Assembly: GCA_945861515.1 (NCBI GenBank)
Contig: CAMAVA010000007.1
Span: 1-46,038 of the forward strand
From: Brevundimonas vancanneytii
GTDB lineage: Bacteria; Pseudomonadota; Alphaproteobacteria; Caulobacterales; Caulobacteraceae
DNA length: 46,038 nt
Direction of reading: 5' to 3'
Shown here in pieces: positions 8,736 to 17,624 of the stretch. The stretch's first letter is position 1. Every line of letters starts with the position of its first letter. Position numbers and translations under genes: made by a program. The notes under the pieces are model-generated. The model saw only the letters and a program-made list of their open reading frames with translations. It was not told the origin of the DNA and did no database searches.

Positions 8736-9623
8736 ATGGATCGACTGGAGGCGCTCAAGCTTCTCATTCGCGTATCCGAAACGGGCAGTTTCAGCCGTGT
8801 CGCGGCGGAATCCGGCGTCAGTCAGTCTGCGGTGAGCCGCACAATCACGACCCTGGAGGCGGACCTGGGAGCCCGGCTGTTGAACCGGACCACCCGCCGG
8901 GTCGCCTTGACCGAGGCCGGACAACGGGCCTGCGACCGGGCCCGGCTCGTGGTCAGCGAAATGGAAGGGCTGGAGGCGGCCGTCCGGGGTTTTGGTCAGG
9001 AGCCCGTGGGCCTGTTGCGGGTCGCCTCTTCGGTGGCCTTCGCCCGGGCGGAGCTGGCGCCCGCCGCGGGAGCGTTTCTGACCTGCTGGCCACGGGTTCG
9101 TCTGGATCTGGCGGCGCGCGATGATCGAGTTGACCTGATCGCCGAGGGCGTGGACCTGGCGTTTCGGCTGGGTGACCAGCAGGATTCACGCCTGACCGGG
9201 CGGCAATTGGGTAGTTATCCGCGCATGGTCGTTGCTGCTGCTGGTTTCGAAGAACGATTTGGCAGGGTTGGGTCGCCTCGTGACCTGCCGGATTTCCCCT
9301 GTCTCGGATTCACCTCCACGACTTATGGCAACAGATGGCCGCTCAGCGACGGACGCCAACGGATTGATGTCGAGGTCACCCCGACCCTGCGCACCGCCAA
9401 TGGCGAGGTGATCGCAGACCTGATGCGGTCAGGACTGGGCGCCGCCCTGGTGCCCAGCTTTCTCGTCTCTTCGGACATTGCTTCTGGTCGTCTGGTGCGG
9501 ATTCTGCCGGAATGGTCTGCCCCGCCCCTGGCGTTGTGGGCTCTCTGGCAGGGGCGGGCACTCTCGGGCAAGGCCCGGGCATTTCTGGATTTCATCATTC
9601 CGCGACTGGCCGTTTCATCCTGA
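8736..9623 (+). CDS. LysR-family transcriptional regulator
   Basis: 295-residue LysR-type regulator. The N-terminal winged helix-turn-helix reads LEALKLLIRVSETGSFSRVA followed by ESGVSQSAVSRTITTLEADLG (about residues 3–45), then the LLNRTTRRVALTEAG wing. The rest is a periplasmic-binding-protein-like effector domain. Subfamily features resemble the 'DsdC/CrgA-like' regulators with AEGVDLAFRLG. I chose ATG 8736 because GGAG lies just before it; an in-frame ATG at 8721 is possible. It is divergent from the CMD–YHS–DoxX operon and is probably its regulator; the inducer is unknown. Confidence 0.93.
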   Translation: MDRLEALKLLIRVSETGSFSRVAAESGVSQSAVSRTITTLEADLGARLLNRTTRRVALTEAGQRACDRARLVVSEMEGLEAAVRGFGQEPVGLLRVASSVAFARAELAPAAGAFLTCWPRVRLDLAARDDRVDLIAEGVDLAFRLGDQQDSRLTGRQLGSYPRMVVAAAGFEERFGRVGSPRDLPDFPCLGFTSTTYGNRWPLSDGRQRIDVEVTPTLRTANGEVIADLMRSGLGAALVPSFLVSSDIASGRLVRILPEWSAPPLALWALWQGRALSGKARAFLDFIIPRLAVSS

Positions 9624-9722
9624 ATCAAGGCTTGTTTGCATCCCGACGGGCGGTGTGCTTTCACCCGGGTTGGACTCGCGACACAGAAGCGCGGTCGCCT
9701 GTTCATGTTCCGGAGGAAACTG

Positions 9723-11477
9723 ATGTCTGAAGCCGCAACGACATGGCCTGCCATGTCCATCGCCCAGGCCCATGCGCTGCTCACCGCGCCCGGCGGTCCC
9801 TGCGAGATAGAAGAAGTCGTCATCCGGGGCATTCCGACCCGCGTCTGGAAAGGTGTTCCGCCCACCCTGCGAGACACCCTGTCTGTCGCAAGAGCGCATG
9901 GTGAAAAGATATTCCTCGTCCATGAAGACGAGCGGGTATCCTATGAGGCCTTTCATCGCGCCGTGGCAGCCTTTGCTGCCGCCCTCGCGGAACACGGTGT
10001 GAAAAAGGGCGATCGTGTCGCCATCGTCATGCGCAATCTGCCCGAATGGCCGGTCGCTTTCTATGCGGCCCTGAGCCTTGGCGCCATTCTCACGCCGCTG
10101 AACGCCTGGTGGACCGGCTCGGAGCTGGAATATGGCCTGACCGATTCCGGCACCAAGGTCGCGGTCATGGATGTCGAACGGTTCGACCGCCTGGCCGAGC
10201 ATCTGCCCAACTGCCCGGACCTGCAGCATGTCTTTGTCAGCCGCATGATCGACGAGGTCACCCATCCCTATGTGACCAAGCTGGAGACCGTGATCGGCGA
10301 GCCCGGCAGTTGGGCCGCCCTTCCGGATGCCGCGCTGCCCGACACGCCGCTGGAACCGGAAGACGACGCGACGATCTTTTACACTTCCGGCACCACCGGC
10401 AAGCCCAAGGGGGCCCTGGCCACTCACCGGAACATCAACACCAATATCATGTCGTCAGGGTCGGCCGCCGCACGGCAGTACCTCCGCCGGGGCGAGATGC
10501 CGCCGGCCCCGGACCCGGCCGCGCCCCAGAAGGGGATGATGATCTCTGTGCCGTTCTTTCACGCCACTGGCTGCATGGCGGTTCTGAACCCCTCGATGTT
10601 CGGCGGCCACAAGATCGTCATGATGCGCAAATGGGATCCTGATCTGGCCATGCAGCTGATCGAACGGGAAAAGGTCACCCATTGCGGCGGTGTTCCGACC
10701 ATCGCCTGGCAGTTGATCGAGCACCCCGCCCGGGCAAAATACGACCTGTCGAGCCTTGAAAGCGTCTCCTATGGCGGCGCGCCGTCAGCCCCGGAACTGG
10801 TCCGCAAGATCAAGGAAACCTGGCCCAAGTCGGCGCCCGGCAACGGCTGGGGCATGACCGAAACCAGCGCCACCGCGACCACCCACGGCGGTGAGGACTA
10901 TGAACACAGGCCAGACAGCTGCGGGCCTCCCGTTGCAGTGTGCGATCTCAAGATCATGACTGTCGAGGGAGATCGCGAACTGCCCATCGGCGAGGTGGGC
11001 GAGCTGTGGTGCAAGGGTCCGCAGGTGGTGAAGGGCTATTGGAACAAGCCGGAGGCCACCGCCCAGACCTTTGTCGATGGCTGGGTGAAGACCGGAGACC
11101 TGGCGCGGCTCGATGAAGAAGGATTCTGCTTCATCATTGACCGGGCCAAGGACATGCTGATCCGGGGCGGCGAGAACATCTACTGCATCGAGGTGGAGAA
11201 CGTCCTCTATGATCACCCTGCGGTCATGGACGCGGCCCTCGTCGGCATTCCTCATAAGTCTCTGGGGGAGGAGCCCGGTGCGGTTGTGACTCTCAAGCCG
11301 GACGCCCAGGCCACCGAACAGGAGCTGCGGGCCTTCGTCGCCGATCGGCTGGCCGCCTTCAAGGTGCCGATCCGCATCGCCTTCTGGCATGAGACCCTTC
11401 CACGCAACGCCAACGGAAAGATTCTCAAGCCCGAGGTCAAGAAGATCCTGGCGGCGGTGATGGAGGCCCAGGCCTGA
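9723..11477 (+). CDS. Acyl-CoA synthetase (AMP-forming)
   Basis: 584-residue member of the ANL superfamily that activates a carboxylic acid to its acyl-CoA via an acyl-adenylate. Visible: the P-loop-like YTSGTTGKPKGALATH around residues 218–233; the aromatic/WGMTETSA motif near 375; the adenine/ribose region TGDLARLDEEG; the hinge DRAKDMLIRGGENI; and the C-terminal catalytic lysine in PRNANGKILK (~559–568). GGAGGAAAC precedes ATG 9723, which decides the start over upstream codons. A medium/long-chain fatty acid substrate is likely but not determined. It follows lysR by 100 bases on the same strand and may be separately transcribed. Confidence 0.93.
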   Translation: MSEAATTWPAMSIAQAHALLTAPGGPCEIEEVVIRGIPTRVWKGVPPTLRDTLSVARAHGEKIFLVHEDERVSYEAFHRAVAAFAAALAEHGVKKGDRVAIVMRNLPEWPVAFYAALSLGAILTPLNAWWTGSELEYGLTDSGTKVAVMDVERFDRLAEHLPNCPDLQHVFVSRMIDEVTHPYVTKLETVIGEPGSWAALPDAALPDTPLEPEDDATIFYTSGTTGKPKGALATHRNINTNIMSSGSAAARQYLRRGEMPPAPDPAAPQKGMMISVPFFHATGCMAVLNPSMFGGHKIVMMRKWDPDLAMQLIEREKVTHCGGVPTIAWQLIEHPARAKYDLSSLESVSYGGAPSAPELVRKIKETWPKSAPGNGWGMTETSATATTHGGEDYEHRPDSCGPPVAVCDLKIMTVEGDRELPIGEVGELWCKGPQVVKGYWNKPEATAQTFVDGWVKTGDLARLDEEGFCFIIDRAKDMLIRGGENIYCIEVENVLYDHPAVMDAALVGIPHKSLGEEPGAVVTLKPDAQATEQELRAFVADRLAAFKVPIRIAFWHETLPRNANGKILKPEVKKILAAVMEAQA

Positions 11478-11552
11478 GCACAGACCGGATGTCAAAGTTG
11501 CTGTGGCCACAGGATTGTGGTCACCTGCTCTTCATTTTCGGGAGGCTCAGCC

Positions 11553-11918
11553 ATGGTTCAATCAAAGGCCATGACCGTCGACGACTATATGAGCGAAGTG
11601 GCGCCGGAACGTCTCGAAGCGATCAGCCGACTTCGCGCGCTCTGCCTTGAGCAACTGACGGATTGGCAGGAACGGATGGCCTGGGGCATGCCCGGATATG
11701 GACCGGCGGGCGCCGACCCGATCGTCGCCTTCAACAGCCAGAAACAATACATCTCTTTCTACGCCGGACATACGGCGGTTCAGGCCTTCGCCGAGCAGCT
11801 CAAGGGCATCAATTGCGGCAAGGGCTGCATCCGCTACAGCAGCCCGGCGAGGATCGACTTTGCGGTGGTCGAAGCCATCCTCAAGGAAATTCGGGCCAGA
11901 AACCAGCCGATGTGCTGA
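11553..11918 (+). CDS. DUF1801 (YdhG-like) protein
   Basis: 121-residue small cytoplasmic protein of the DUF1801/YdhG-like fold. Motifs: MTVDDYMSEVAPERLEAI at the N-terminus, WGMPGYGPAG, the strand pair YISFYAGHTAVQAF, and GCIRYSSPARIDFAVVEAI at the C-terminus. GGGAGG sits correctly before ATG 11553. The family's biochemical role is unknown. A perfect 12-base palindrome (CTGTGGCCACAG, 11501–11512) lies between this gene and the acyl-CoA synthetase. It converges with the amidase gene, with only 16 bases between the stops. Confidence 0.85.
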   Translation: MVQSKAMTVDDYMSEVAPERLEAISRLRALCLEQLTDWQERMAWGMPGYGPAGADPIVAFNSQKQYISFYAGHTAVQAFAEQLKGINCGKGCIRYSSPARIDFAVVEAILKEIRARNQPMC

Positions 11919-11934
11919 AAGCCGACGGTCTGGA

Positions 11935-13431
11935 TCAGGCGCTGACGGGTGGCCGCCGCCCTGCCCAGGGCCGAGCGATCTCCAGTTCATAGGCCAGCTC
12001 GAACAGGGTGCGTTCCTGTCCGATCCGGGCGCTGATCTGGCTGCCGATCGGCAAGCCCGACTCTGACCAGGACAGCGGCACGCTCATGGCCGGAGCGCCG
12101 GCCACATTGTGCAAGGGCGTGTAGCCCACATAATCGGTCAGGCGCTCCGACAGCTCGGCAAACGGGACGTCTCCCGAGACATAGCCCAGTGGCACGGGGG
12201 GCTTGGTCAGGACGGGTGACAGGACAACGTCAAAGCGGCGCAGCCAGTCGTCATAGGCCTTTGCCGCCGCCTCCAGCCGGCTGATCGCTTCGCCTAAGGC
12301 GCTGGGGGGTAGACTGGCCACCAGCTGGGCCATGCCGAGGGTGAAGGGCTCCAGCATCGTCGTGTCGGCCGGGCCTCCAACCGCTTTTCCCACGGCTGCG
12401 ACAAGTTCGGCGGCCCCTGCCGCCCAGAGGGTCAGGAAGTCCTGCCCAAACTGGATGCTGTCGACCGGCCAGTCGGTTGGCTCGATGTGGTGGCCCAACT
12501 CCCCGAGGAGGTTCGCCGTGCCTTCGACGGAAGAGCGAACCTCGGCGTCCGGCTGGCGACCTGATCCTGAGCGGTAGAACAGGCCGACCTTCAAACGCTT
12601 TCGGCCAGGTCCGGCGACGAGTCCGACCGGGGCCAGCCCTCCGGTCGGACGTTCCGTGGCCGCGAACAGGGCCGCGGAATCCCTTACGCTCCGGCTGACG
12701 ACATGATTGACGCTGATATCGGTCGCCCTGGTCCCAGGCATCGGGTCGATCATACGGCCCCGTGACGGCTTCAGGCCGAACAGGCCGCAATTGGAGGCGG
12801 GAATCCGTATGGAGCCGCCCCCATCACTGGCATGGGCAATAGGCAGGATGCCCGCCGCCACCGCGACGGCCGCCCCGCCGGAAGAACCGCCTGACGAATG
12901 GTCCGTGTTCCAAGGATTGCGGGTCGGCCTGTAGCCGATCGGCTCCGTCGTCGGCAGGAAGCCATATTCGGGCGAGGCGGACTTGCCAAAGAAGATCAGG
13001 CCGGCCCGTTCGAAGGAGTCTATATAGACATCCTGGGCCTTGGCCGGCGGATGGTTGAGCGTCCAGCGGGACCCCGAGCGGGTCGGCATGCCGATCGCGT
13101 CATCCAGGTCCTTGACCAGGAAGGGCACGCCGGCAAACGGGCCGGACTGTCCGCCGGCGCGAGCCTTGTCCATGGCCCTGTCGAAATCGGAGTTGACCAG
13201 GAAGCCAAGTCGGCCCTGCAGCGCTTCGGCCTTTCGAATGGTGGCGTCCATCAGTTCGACTGCGCTCACTTCCTTGTTTCGGAGACGTGACGCCAGTTCG
13301 GTGGCGTCAGGCGTCCAGGCCTTGGCGACAGGGGAAGATTCGACCGGCGGCTTCGCCCCGGTGGCGCAGCCCGAAAGTACAGCTGCGCCGGCTGACGCGG
13401 CCAGAAGGCCGCGCCGGGAGATGTCGGTCAT
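11935..13431 (-). CDS. Exported amidase (amidase-signature family)
   Basis: 498-residue amidase-signature enzyme hydrolysing an unidentified amide. The catalytic triad is visible: Lys107 (VPFLVKDLDD), cis-Ser about 183 (GGSSGGAA) and nucleophile Ser207 (DGGGSIRIP). The N-terminus SRRGLLAASAGAAVLSGC combines a twin-arginine-like start with a lipobox (LSGC, Cys22), so the enzyme is probably a Tat-exported lipoprotein or is anchored in the envelope. Length is normal. It is monocistronic, convergent with the DUF1801 gene and divergent from the nucleoside transporter. Confidence 0.93.
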   Translation of the reverse strand: MTDISRRGLLAASAGAAVLSGCATGAKPPVESSPVAKAWTPDATELASRLRNKEVSAVELMDATIRKAEALQGRLGFLVNSDFDRAMDKARAGGQSGPFAGVPFLVKDLDDAIGMPTRSGSRWTLNHPPAKAQDVYIDSFERAGLIFFGKSASPEYGFLPTTEPIGYRPTRNPWNTDHSSGGSSGGAAVAVAAGILPIAHASDGGGSIRIPASNCGLFGLKPSRGRMIDPMPGTRATDISVNHVVSRSVRDSAALFAATERPTGGLAPVGLVAGPGRKRLKVGLFYRSGSGRQPDAEVRSSVEGTANLLGELGHHIEPTDWPVDSIQFGQDFLTLWAAGAAELVAAVGKAVGGPADTTMLEPFTLGMAQLVASLPPSALGEAISRLEAAAKAYDDWLRRFDVVLSPVLTKPPVPLGYVSGDVPFAELSERLTDYVGYTPLHNVAGAPAMSVPLSWSESGLPIGSQISARIGQERTLFELAYELEIARPWAGRRPPVSA

Positions 13432-13615
13432 GTCGGAAGTTCCCTCTGTTCGTCCCGCCTGAGGCGTCTGCTGCGCCTCTGAATCGCAAGCAGATTGACC
13501 GGATCATGGGTCTCACGCAACCGCCCGCCTTGCGTCGGGATGCCGGTTCGTAGTCAATCAAAGACAGGGTTCGGAGTGCGGCCAAGGGAGTCGCCTTCCG
13601 CCGAAAGGGGTTTTG

Positions 13616-14899
13616 ATGTTTCGAGCCGAAAACGCACAGAGCCTGACGGGCCTGGCTCTGACCCTGCTGATCTGCTGGGCCGTGTCAGAGAACCGTCGCG
13701 CCTTCCCGTGGCGACTGGCAATCGGCGCTCTGGTCGTTCAGGTCGGTCTGATCCTGCTGCTTTTTGGCCTGCCGGCGGCCCAGGGCGTCGTTGCAGCCAT
13801 CAGTGGCGCTGTGGATGGTCTGGCGGCAGCGACCGGCAAGGGAACGCAGTTCGTGTTTGGCTATCTGGGCGGCGGCGCCCAGCCCTACGCCATCGCCGAT
13901 GACGGGGCGCTGTTTGTCTTCGCCTTTCAGGTGCTGCCCCTGATTCTGGTGATTTCGGCCCTGTCGGCCTTGCTCTGGCACTGGAAGATCCTGAAATGGA
14001 TCATCCGCCTTTTCGGCTTCTTGTTTGAGAAGACCATGGGCATGGGCGGCGCCTCTGCGACGGCCACGGCCGCCAACATTTTCCTCGGCATGGTCGAAAC
14101 CCCCATCATCATCCGTGGCTATCTCGACAAGCTGACCCGGTCCGAGATGTTCATGATGATGGTGGTTGGCCTGGCCACGGTCGCTGGATCGACCATGGTT
14201 GCCTATGCCCTGATCCTGAAAGCGACCCTGCCCAATGCGGCGGCGCACGTACTGGTGGCTTCGGTTGTCTCGGCGCCGGCCGGTGTTCTGCTGGCCCGGA
14301 TCGTCATTCCCGAGGCCCGGGATCAGGCGAAGATCACCGTCGACTACACGTCACTGCTCAAATACGAGTCCTCGATTGACGCCATTTCCAAGGGCGTTGC
14401 GGACGGCCTGATGGTGGTCCTGAACATCTCGGCCATTCTGATTGTGTTCGTGGCCTTCGTGGCAATCGGCAATGAGATCCTGGGCTTGCTGCCGCCCATC
14501 GGTGGCCAGCCGATGACCATCGAGCGGGTCCTGGGATTTGTCTTCGCTCCCCTGGCCTGGTCGCTCGGCATCAGCTGGGAGGAAGCAGGCAAGGCGGGTT
14601 GGCTCCTGGGTGTGAAACTGGTGCTGACGGAATTCATCGGCTTCATCGAGCTTGGCAAGATTCCAGCGGGTGAAATGACCGAACGGACGCGGATGATCAT
14701 GACCTACGCCCTGTGCGGTTTTGCCAATGTGGGTTCCGTGGGGATCACGGTGTCCGGCCTGGGCGTCCTGATGCCGGAACGGCGAGCCGAGGTGATTTCC
14801 ATGGTCTGGAAGGCGCTATTGGCCGGGTTCCTGGCCACCTGCATGACGGCCGCGGTCGTCGGCGCCCTGCCCAGGGAACTGTTTGGAATCGCCGGCTAG
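13616..14899 (+). CDS. Concentrative nucleoside transporter (CNT/NupC family)
   Basis: 427-residue inner-membrane protein importing nucleosides with H+ or Na+. The order of membrane segments and the motifs GGASATATAANIFLGMVETP (middle), EFIGFIELGKI, and YALCGFANVGSVGITVSG-LGVLMPERR near the C-terminus are those of CNT transporters. AAAGGGG precedes ATG 13616; a TTG at 13613 is the longer alternative. It may serve nucleoside salvage. The 184-base divergent region to the amidase holds a small inverted repeat (GAGGCG 13461–13466 with CGCCTC 13474–13479). Confidence 0.92.
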   Translation: MFRAENAQSLTGLALTLLICWAVSENRRAFPWRLAIGALVVQVGLILLLFGLPAAQGVVAAISGAVDGLAAATGKGTQFVFGYLGGGAQPYAIADDGALFVFAFQVLPLILVISALSALLWHWKILKWIIRLFGFLFEKTMGMGGASATATAANIFLGMVETPIIIRGYLDKLTRSEMFMMMVVGLATVAGSTMVAYALILKATLPNAAAHVLVASVVSAPAGVLLARIVIPEARDQAKITVDYTSLLKYESSIDAISKGVADGLMVVLNISAILIVFVAFVAIGNEILGLLPPIGGQPMTIERVLGFVFAPLAWSLGISWEEAGKAGWLLGVKLVLTEFIGFIELGKIPAGEMTERTRMIMTYALCGFANVGSVGITVSGLGVLMPERRAEVISMVWKALLAGFLATCMTAAVVGALPRELFGIAG

Positions 14900-14926
14900 A
14901 ACCAGACCGGCTCTGGAGGAAAAATC

Positions 14927-15550
14927 ATGAAGCTCTATGACAGCCTGCGCGCGCCCAACCCCCGGCGGGTGCGCTGGTTCCTGGCCGAAAAAGGTGATCC
15001 CGCGATCGAGGTCGTCAATATCGACGTCTTCAAGGGCGAACACCGCACTCCGGAGTACCTGGCGAGGGCTGGGCTGGCCAATGTTCCGGCTCTGGAAATG
15101 GATGACGGCACCACGATCACCGAGTCGGTGGCGATCTGCCGCTACCTCGAGAGCATCTTTCCCGAACCCAACATGTTTGGGCGGGAGCCACGGGAATCAG
15201 CGGTCTTCGAGATGTGGCTGCGCCGGACCGAGATGATGGCGGCCGGGCCGTTGATGATGGCCGTTCGGCATTCCCACCCGGCGCTGGCTGCCCTTGAAAA
15301 GCAGATTCCCGAGATTGCCGAGAGCAGCCATATCAGCGCCGGCCGGGCCATGAAGATGCTCGACCGCAGACTCGCTGAAAGTGAGTTCATCGCCGGAGAC
15401 CGGGTCAGCATGGCCGATATCGTGGCTGCGACATCGATCGATTTCGCCCGGATGGCAAAGTTCAAGATTGCCGATGACCTTGCGCATGCCAATCGCTGGT
15501 ATGCCGCGATGATGGAGCGTCCGGCTGCGAAAGCAGGGACCTCGGCGTGA
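14927..15550 (+). CDS. Glutathione S-transferase
   Basis: 207-residue soluble GST. The thioredoxin-like N-terminal domain starts MKLYDSLRAPNPRRVRW; the glutathione-binding cis-Pro is in ANVPALEMDDG and the SNAIL-type motif is ITESVAICRYLE. The helical C-terminal domain ends with the N-capping box segment RVSMADIVAATSIDFARM. AGGAGG-like GGAGGAAAAATC precedes ATG 14927. The following gene starts inside its stop codon region (GTGA), so the two form an operon. Substrate unknown. Confidence 0.93.
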   Translation: MKLYDSLRAPNPRRVRWFLAEKGDPAIEVVNIDVFKGEHRTPEYLARAGLANVPALEMDDGTTITESVAICRYLESIFPEPNMFGREPRESAVFEMWLRRTEMMAAGPLMMAVRHSHPALAALEKQIPEIAESSHISAGRAMKMLDRRLAESEFIAGDRVSMADIVAATSIDFARMAKFKIADDLAHANRWYAAMMERPAAKAGTSA

Positions 15551-16023
15551 TCAGGGCCGCCCTCGCCGCTGCAGCGCTGCTTCTCGCGCCTGCCAGTGCG
15601 CTGGCGCAGTCGCTTGCGGTGATCGGGCCAGACGGACGGGGGGTCGTACTTTCACCGACAGCGCTTCAAGCCTTGTCTCAGGGCGAGGCGAAACTGGGTG
15701 AGGGGGGCAAGGCTGTCGCCTATCAGGGGCCTACCCTGTCGGCCCTGTTGCGTGAGGCCGGCGTTCCAGGGGGGGCGAGGCTGCATGGAAAGATCCTCGC
15801 GACCTATGTGGTGGTGACCGGGTCGGACGGCTATCGCGCCGTGCTCTCCCTCGCGGAGATCGATGGATCGCTCCGTGACGGCTCCATCATTCTGGCGGAT
15901 CGCCGCACAACCGGTCCTCTTGCCGAAAACGAAGGGCCCTATCGACTGGTGGTCGGGCCGGACAAGCGGCCGGAGCGCGCGGTCAGGATGGTTGTCAGGA
16001 TCGAGGTGGTGGCGGCGCCCTGA
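15547..16023 (+). CDS. Small exported SUOX-fold-like protein
   Basis: 158-residue protein with a signal peptide (residues 1–21, ending ASALAQ). The mature part resembles a stand-alone molybdopterin-oxidoreductase (SUOX) fold: YQGPTLSALLREAGVPGG, then TYVVVTGSDGYRAVLSLAEI and LAENEGPYRLVVGPDKR. It has no cysteine at all, so the Cys ligand of true Mo enzymes is absent and it probably does not hold a Mo cofactor. The start is GTG 15547, overlapping the GST stop by four bases. The role is unknown; family assignment is from motif resemblance. Confidence 0.75.
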   Translation: MIRAALAAAALLLAPASALAQSLAVIGPDGRGVVLSPTALQALSQGEAKLGEGGKAVAYQGPTLSALLREAGVPGGARLHGKILATYVVVTGSDGYRAVLSLAEIDGSLRDGSIILADRRTTGPLAENEGPYRLVVGPDKRPERAVRMVVRIEVVAAP

Positions 16024-16038
16024 AGACAAGGCGCCGCC
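16011..16038. terminator. Bidirectional terminator hairpin
   Basis: GGCGGCGCC (16011–16019) and GGCGCCGCC (16030–16038) form a perfect 9-bp stem with a 10-base loop. It straddles the stop codon of the SUOX-like gene and lies in the gap before the converging wrbA gene. No T-run on either side. Confidence 0.5.
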
Positions 16039-16045
16039 TGTTGGC

Positions 16046-16648
16046 CTAGCCGAAAAGCTTCGCAGCGGTTTCCGCCACGAGGCGGCCCTGATGACGGGCC
16101 CCTTCAAGTTCGTTTTCGGAAGGCTGGCGAGATCCATCGCCGCCGGCGATCGTCGTGGCGCCGTAGGGACTGCCGCCGGTGACTTCGTCCAGTCGCATCT
16201 GTCCCTGGAAGCTGTAGGGCAATCCGACGACGGTCATGCCGAAATGCAGCAGGTTGGTGATAATCGAGAACAGGGTGGTCTCCTGACCGCCGTGCTGGGT
16301 TGCGGTTGAGGTGAAGGCCGCGCCGACCTTGCCATTCAGGGCCCCGCGCGCCCAGAGGCCGCCAGCCTGATCGAGAAATGCTGCCATCTGCGAATTGATG
16401 CGGCCAAAGCGGGTCCCGGCGCCGACGATGATGGCGTCATAGCCGGCGAGGTCCTCGATCGTGGCGATAGGCGCTGCCTGGTCCAGCTTAAAGTGGGACG
16501 CAGTGGCGATCGCTTCCGGAACCGTTTCCGGGACCCGCTTGATATCGACCTCAGCCCCAGCGACGCTTGCAGCGCCTTCTGCGACGGCCTGGGCCATGGT
16601 TTCGATATGGCCATAGGCCGAATGGTAGAGAACGAGAATTCTGGGCAT
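16046..16648 (-). CDS. wrbA: NAD(P)H:quinone oxidoreductase WrbA
   Basis: 200-residue flavodoxin-like, FMN-dependent, tetrameric enzyme performing two-electron reduction of quinones. Motifs: [18 protein letters not shown] at the N-terminus (FMN phosphate loop), [19 protein letters not shown] in the middle, [13 protein letters not shown], and [23 protein letters not shown] near the end, all standard for WrbA. GGAG lies 7 bases before ATG 16648, so I use it rather than the ATG at 16660. Confidence 0.96.
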   Translation of the reverse strand: MPRILVLYHSAYGHIETMAQAVAEGAASVAGAEVDIKRVPETVPEAIATASHFKLDQAAPIATIEDLAGYDAIIVGAGTRFGRINSQMAAFLDQAGGLWARGALNGKVGAAFTSTATQHGGQETTLFSIITNLLHFGMTVVGLPYSFQGQMRLDEVTGGSPYGATTIAGGDGSRQPSENELEGARHQGRLVAETAAKLFG

Positions 16649-16818
16649 TTTGGTCTCCATCCTGTCGCTGGGGGCTCATCGCCGCCCTTACTGAAACTGA
16701 TGATGTGACAGATTGGAACGGTCTCGACCTTGGCAAGGTCCTGGCTTTGCAAAAGGTTCCGGGGCGCCGGTTTGGATCTGGCAGGCCCAGGCTGCGCGGT
16801 GACAATGCGGCCCTGCGA

Positions 16819-16938
16819 TCAGACCGGCCGGGACAGGGTCGCGTAAAGATCACCCGACCCGCCTGCATTCATCAGGCTGAGTGCAAGGGTGCAGATCAGG
16901 GCGGCCATGGCGAGAAAAATGAGGAGAAGTTTCCTCAT
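16819..16938 (-). CDS. Putative 39-residue membrane or exported peptide
   Basis: A short frame on the minus strand encodes 39 residues starting MRKLLLIFLAMAALICTLAL and ending DLYATLSRPV. It has a positively charged start, one hydrophobic helix of about 18 residues and a short polar tail: either a single-pass peptide or a signal peptide with almost no mature part. GGAG sits nine bases before the ATG at 16938. It fills an otherwise empty 390-base gap between wrbA and the thioesterase gene. No family recognised; it could be chance, but start, ribosome site and composition all fit. Confidence 0.45.
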   Translation of the reverse strand: MRKLLLIFLAMAALICTLALSLMNAGGSGDLYATLSRPV

Positions 16939-17038
16939 GGCAGTTGTTCTCCGAAGTCCTGTCCAGAAGGTGGGAGGATGGTTCGGAAAATGCAACCGAA
17001 TGGGGGGCGTTTCTCGTTAAAGTTCTTTCACGATCGGA

Positions 17039-17500
17039 TCAGGAAATCTGTTGCCTGGGGCGAACCTTTTTGATCACCCCGGAAAAGGACATCATCGGAC
17101 CGGATTGATTGAAGATAACGCCGCGCACGAAGATCATTGAGCGTCCGGCCTTGACCACTTCGCCAGTGCATTCGACCAGGTCGCCTTCGTGGGCCGGGCC
17201 GATGAATTCGCCATTCAGACTCACCGTAACGGCGTGGTCGTTGCGCAGTTCTCGCCAGGCCAGGGCGAAGAGCGCGAAATCAGCAAAGGTCATCATGCAG
17301 CCGCCGTGCATGAAGCCTCCGCCGTTCATGTGCCGGGCTTCGGCCCGGAAGGCGCAGCGGATGGAGTTGTCGTCCTCAACCCGGAAGTGGAAAGGGCCTG
17401 ACTGGTTTTCAAAAGGATCGCTGTCCCAGCAACGCCAGCCGGCCCATTCGCCTACGGAAATCAGACGCGGCCCACCTGCAACATCATCTCCACCGTCCAT
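17039..17500 (-). CDS. PaaI-type thioesterase (hotdog fold)
   Basis: 153-residue acyl-CoA thioesterase-like protein. The hotdog-fold signature MNGGGFMHGGCMMTFADFALFALA contains the HGG turn and the conserved Asp; strands VTVSLNGEFIGPAHEGDLVECTGEVVKAG and MIFVRGVIF follow. AGGAGAG precedes ATG 17500, which I prefer to upstream starts at 17527 or 17575. Probably hydrolyses an acyl-CoA; substrate unknown. Transcribed alone, upstream of the 39-residue peptide on the same strand, with a 100-base gap between. Confidence 0.88.
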   Translation of the reverse strand: MDGGDDVAGGPRLISVGEWAGWRCWDSDPFENQSGPFHFRVEDDNSIRCAFRAEARHMNGGGFMHGGCMMTFADFALFALAWRELRNDHAVTVSLNGEFIGPAHEGDLVECTGEVVKAGRSMIFVRGVIFNQSGPMMSFSGVIKKVRPRQQIS

Positions 17501-17624
17501 GCTCGACTCTCCTGCGTGCGTCTCCATAACCGGGGAGCGTGGTTCGTGCAGCCGAAAACCGGACGGCAGCCCCAACGAGTCGGACCGTTTGATCCCGGCG
17601 CGAAAAGGTGTTTCTCATCCCGCC

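Noticed and set aside
11501-11512. Perfect palindrome CTGTGGCCACAG
   Set aside because: Twelve bases in GC-rich DNA can occur by chance; no second copy or matching regulator is near, so it is not called an operator.
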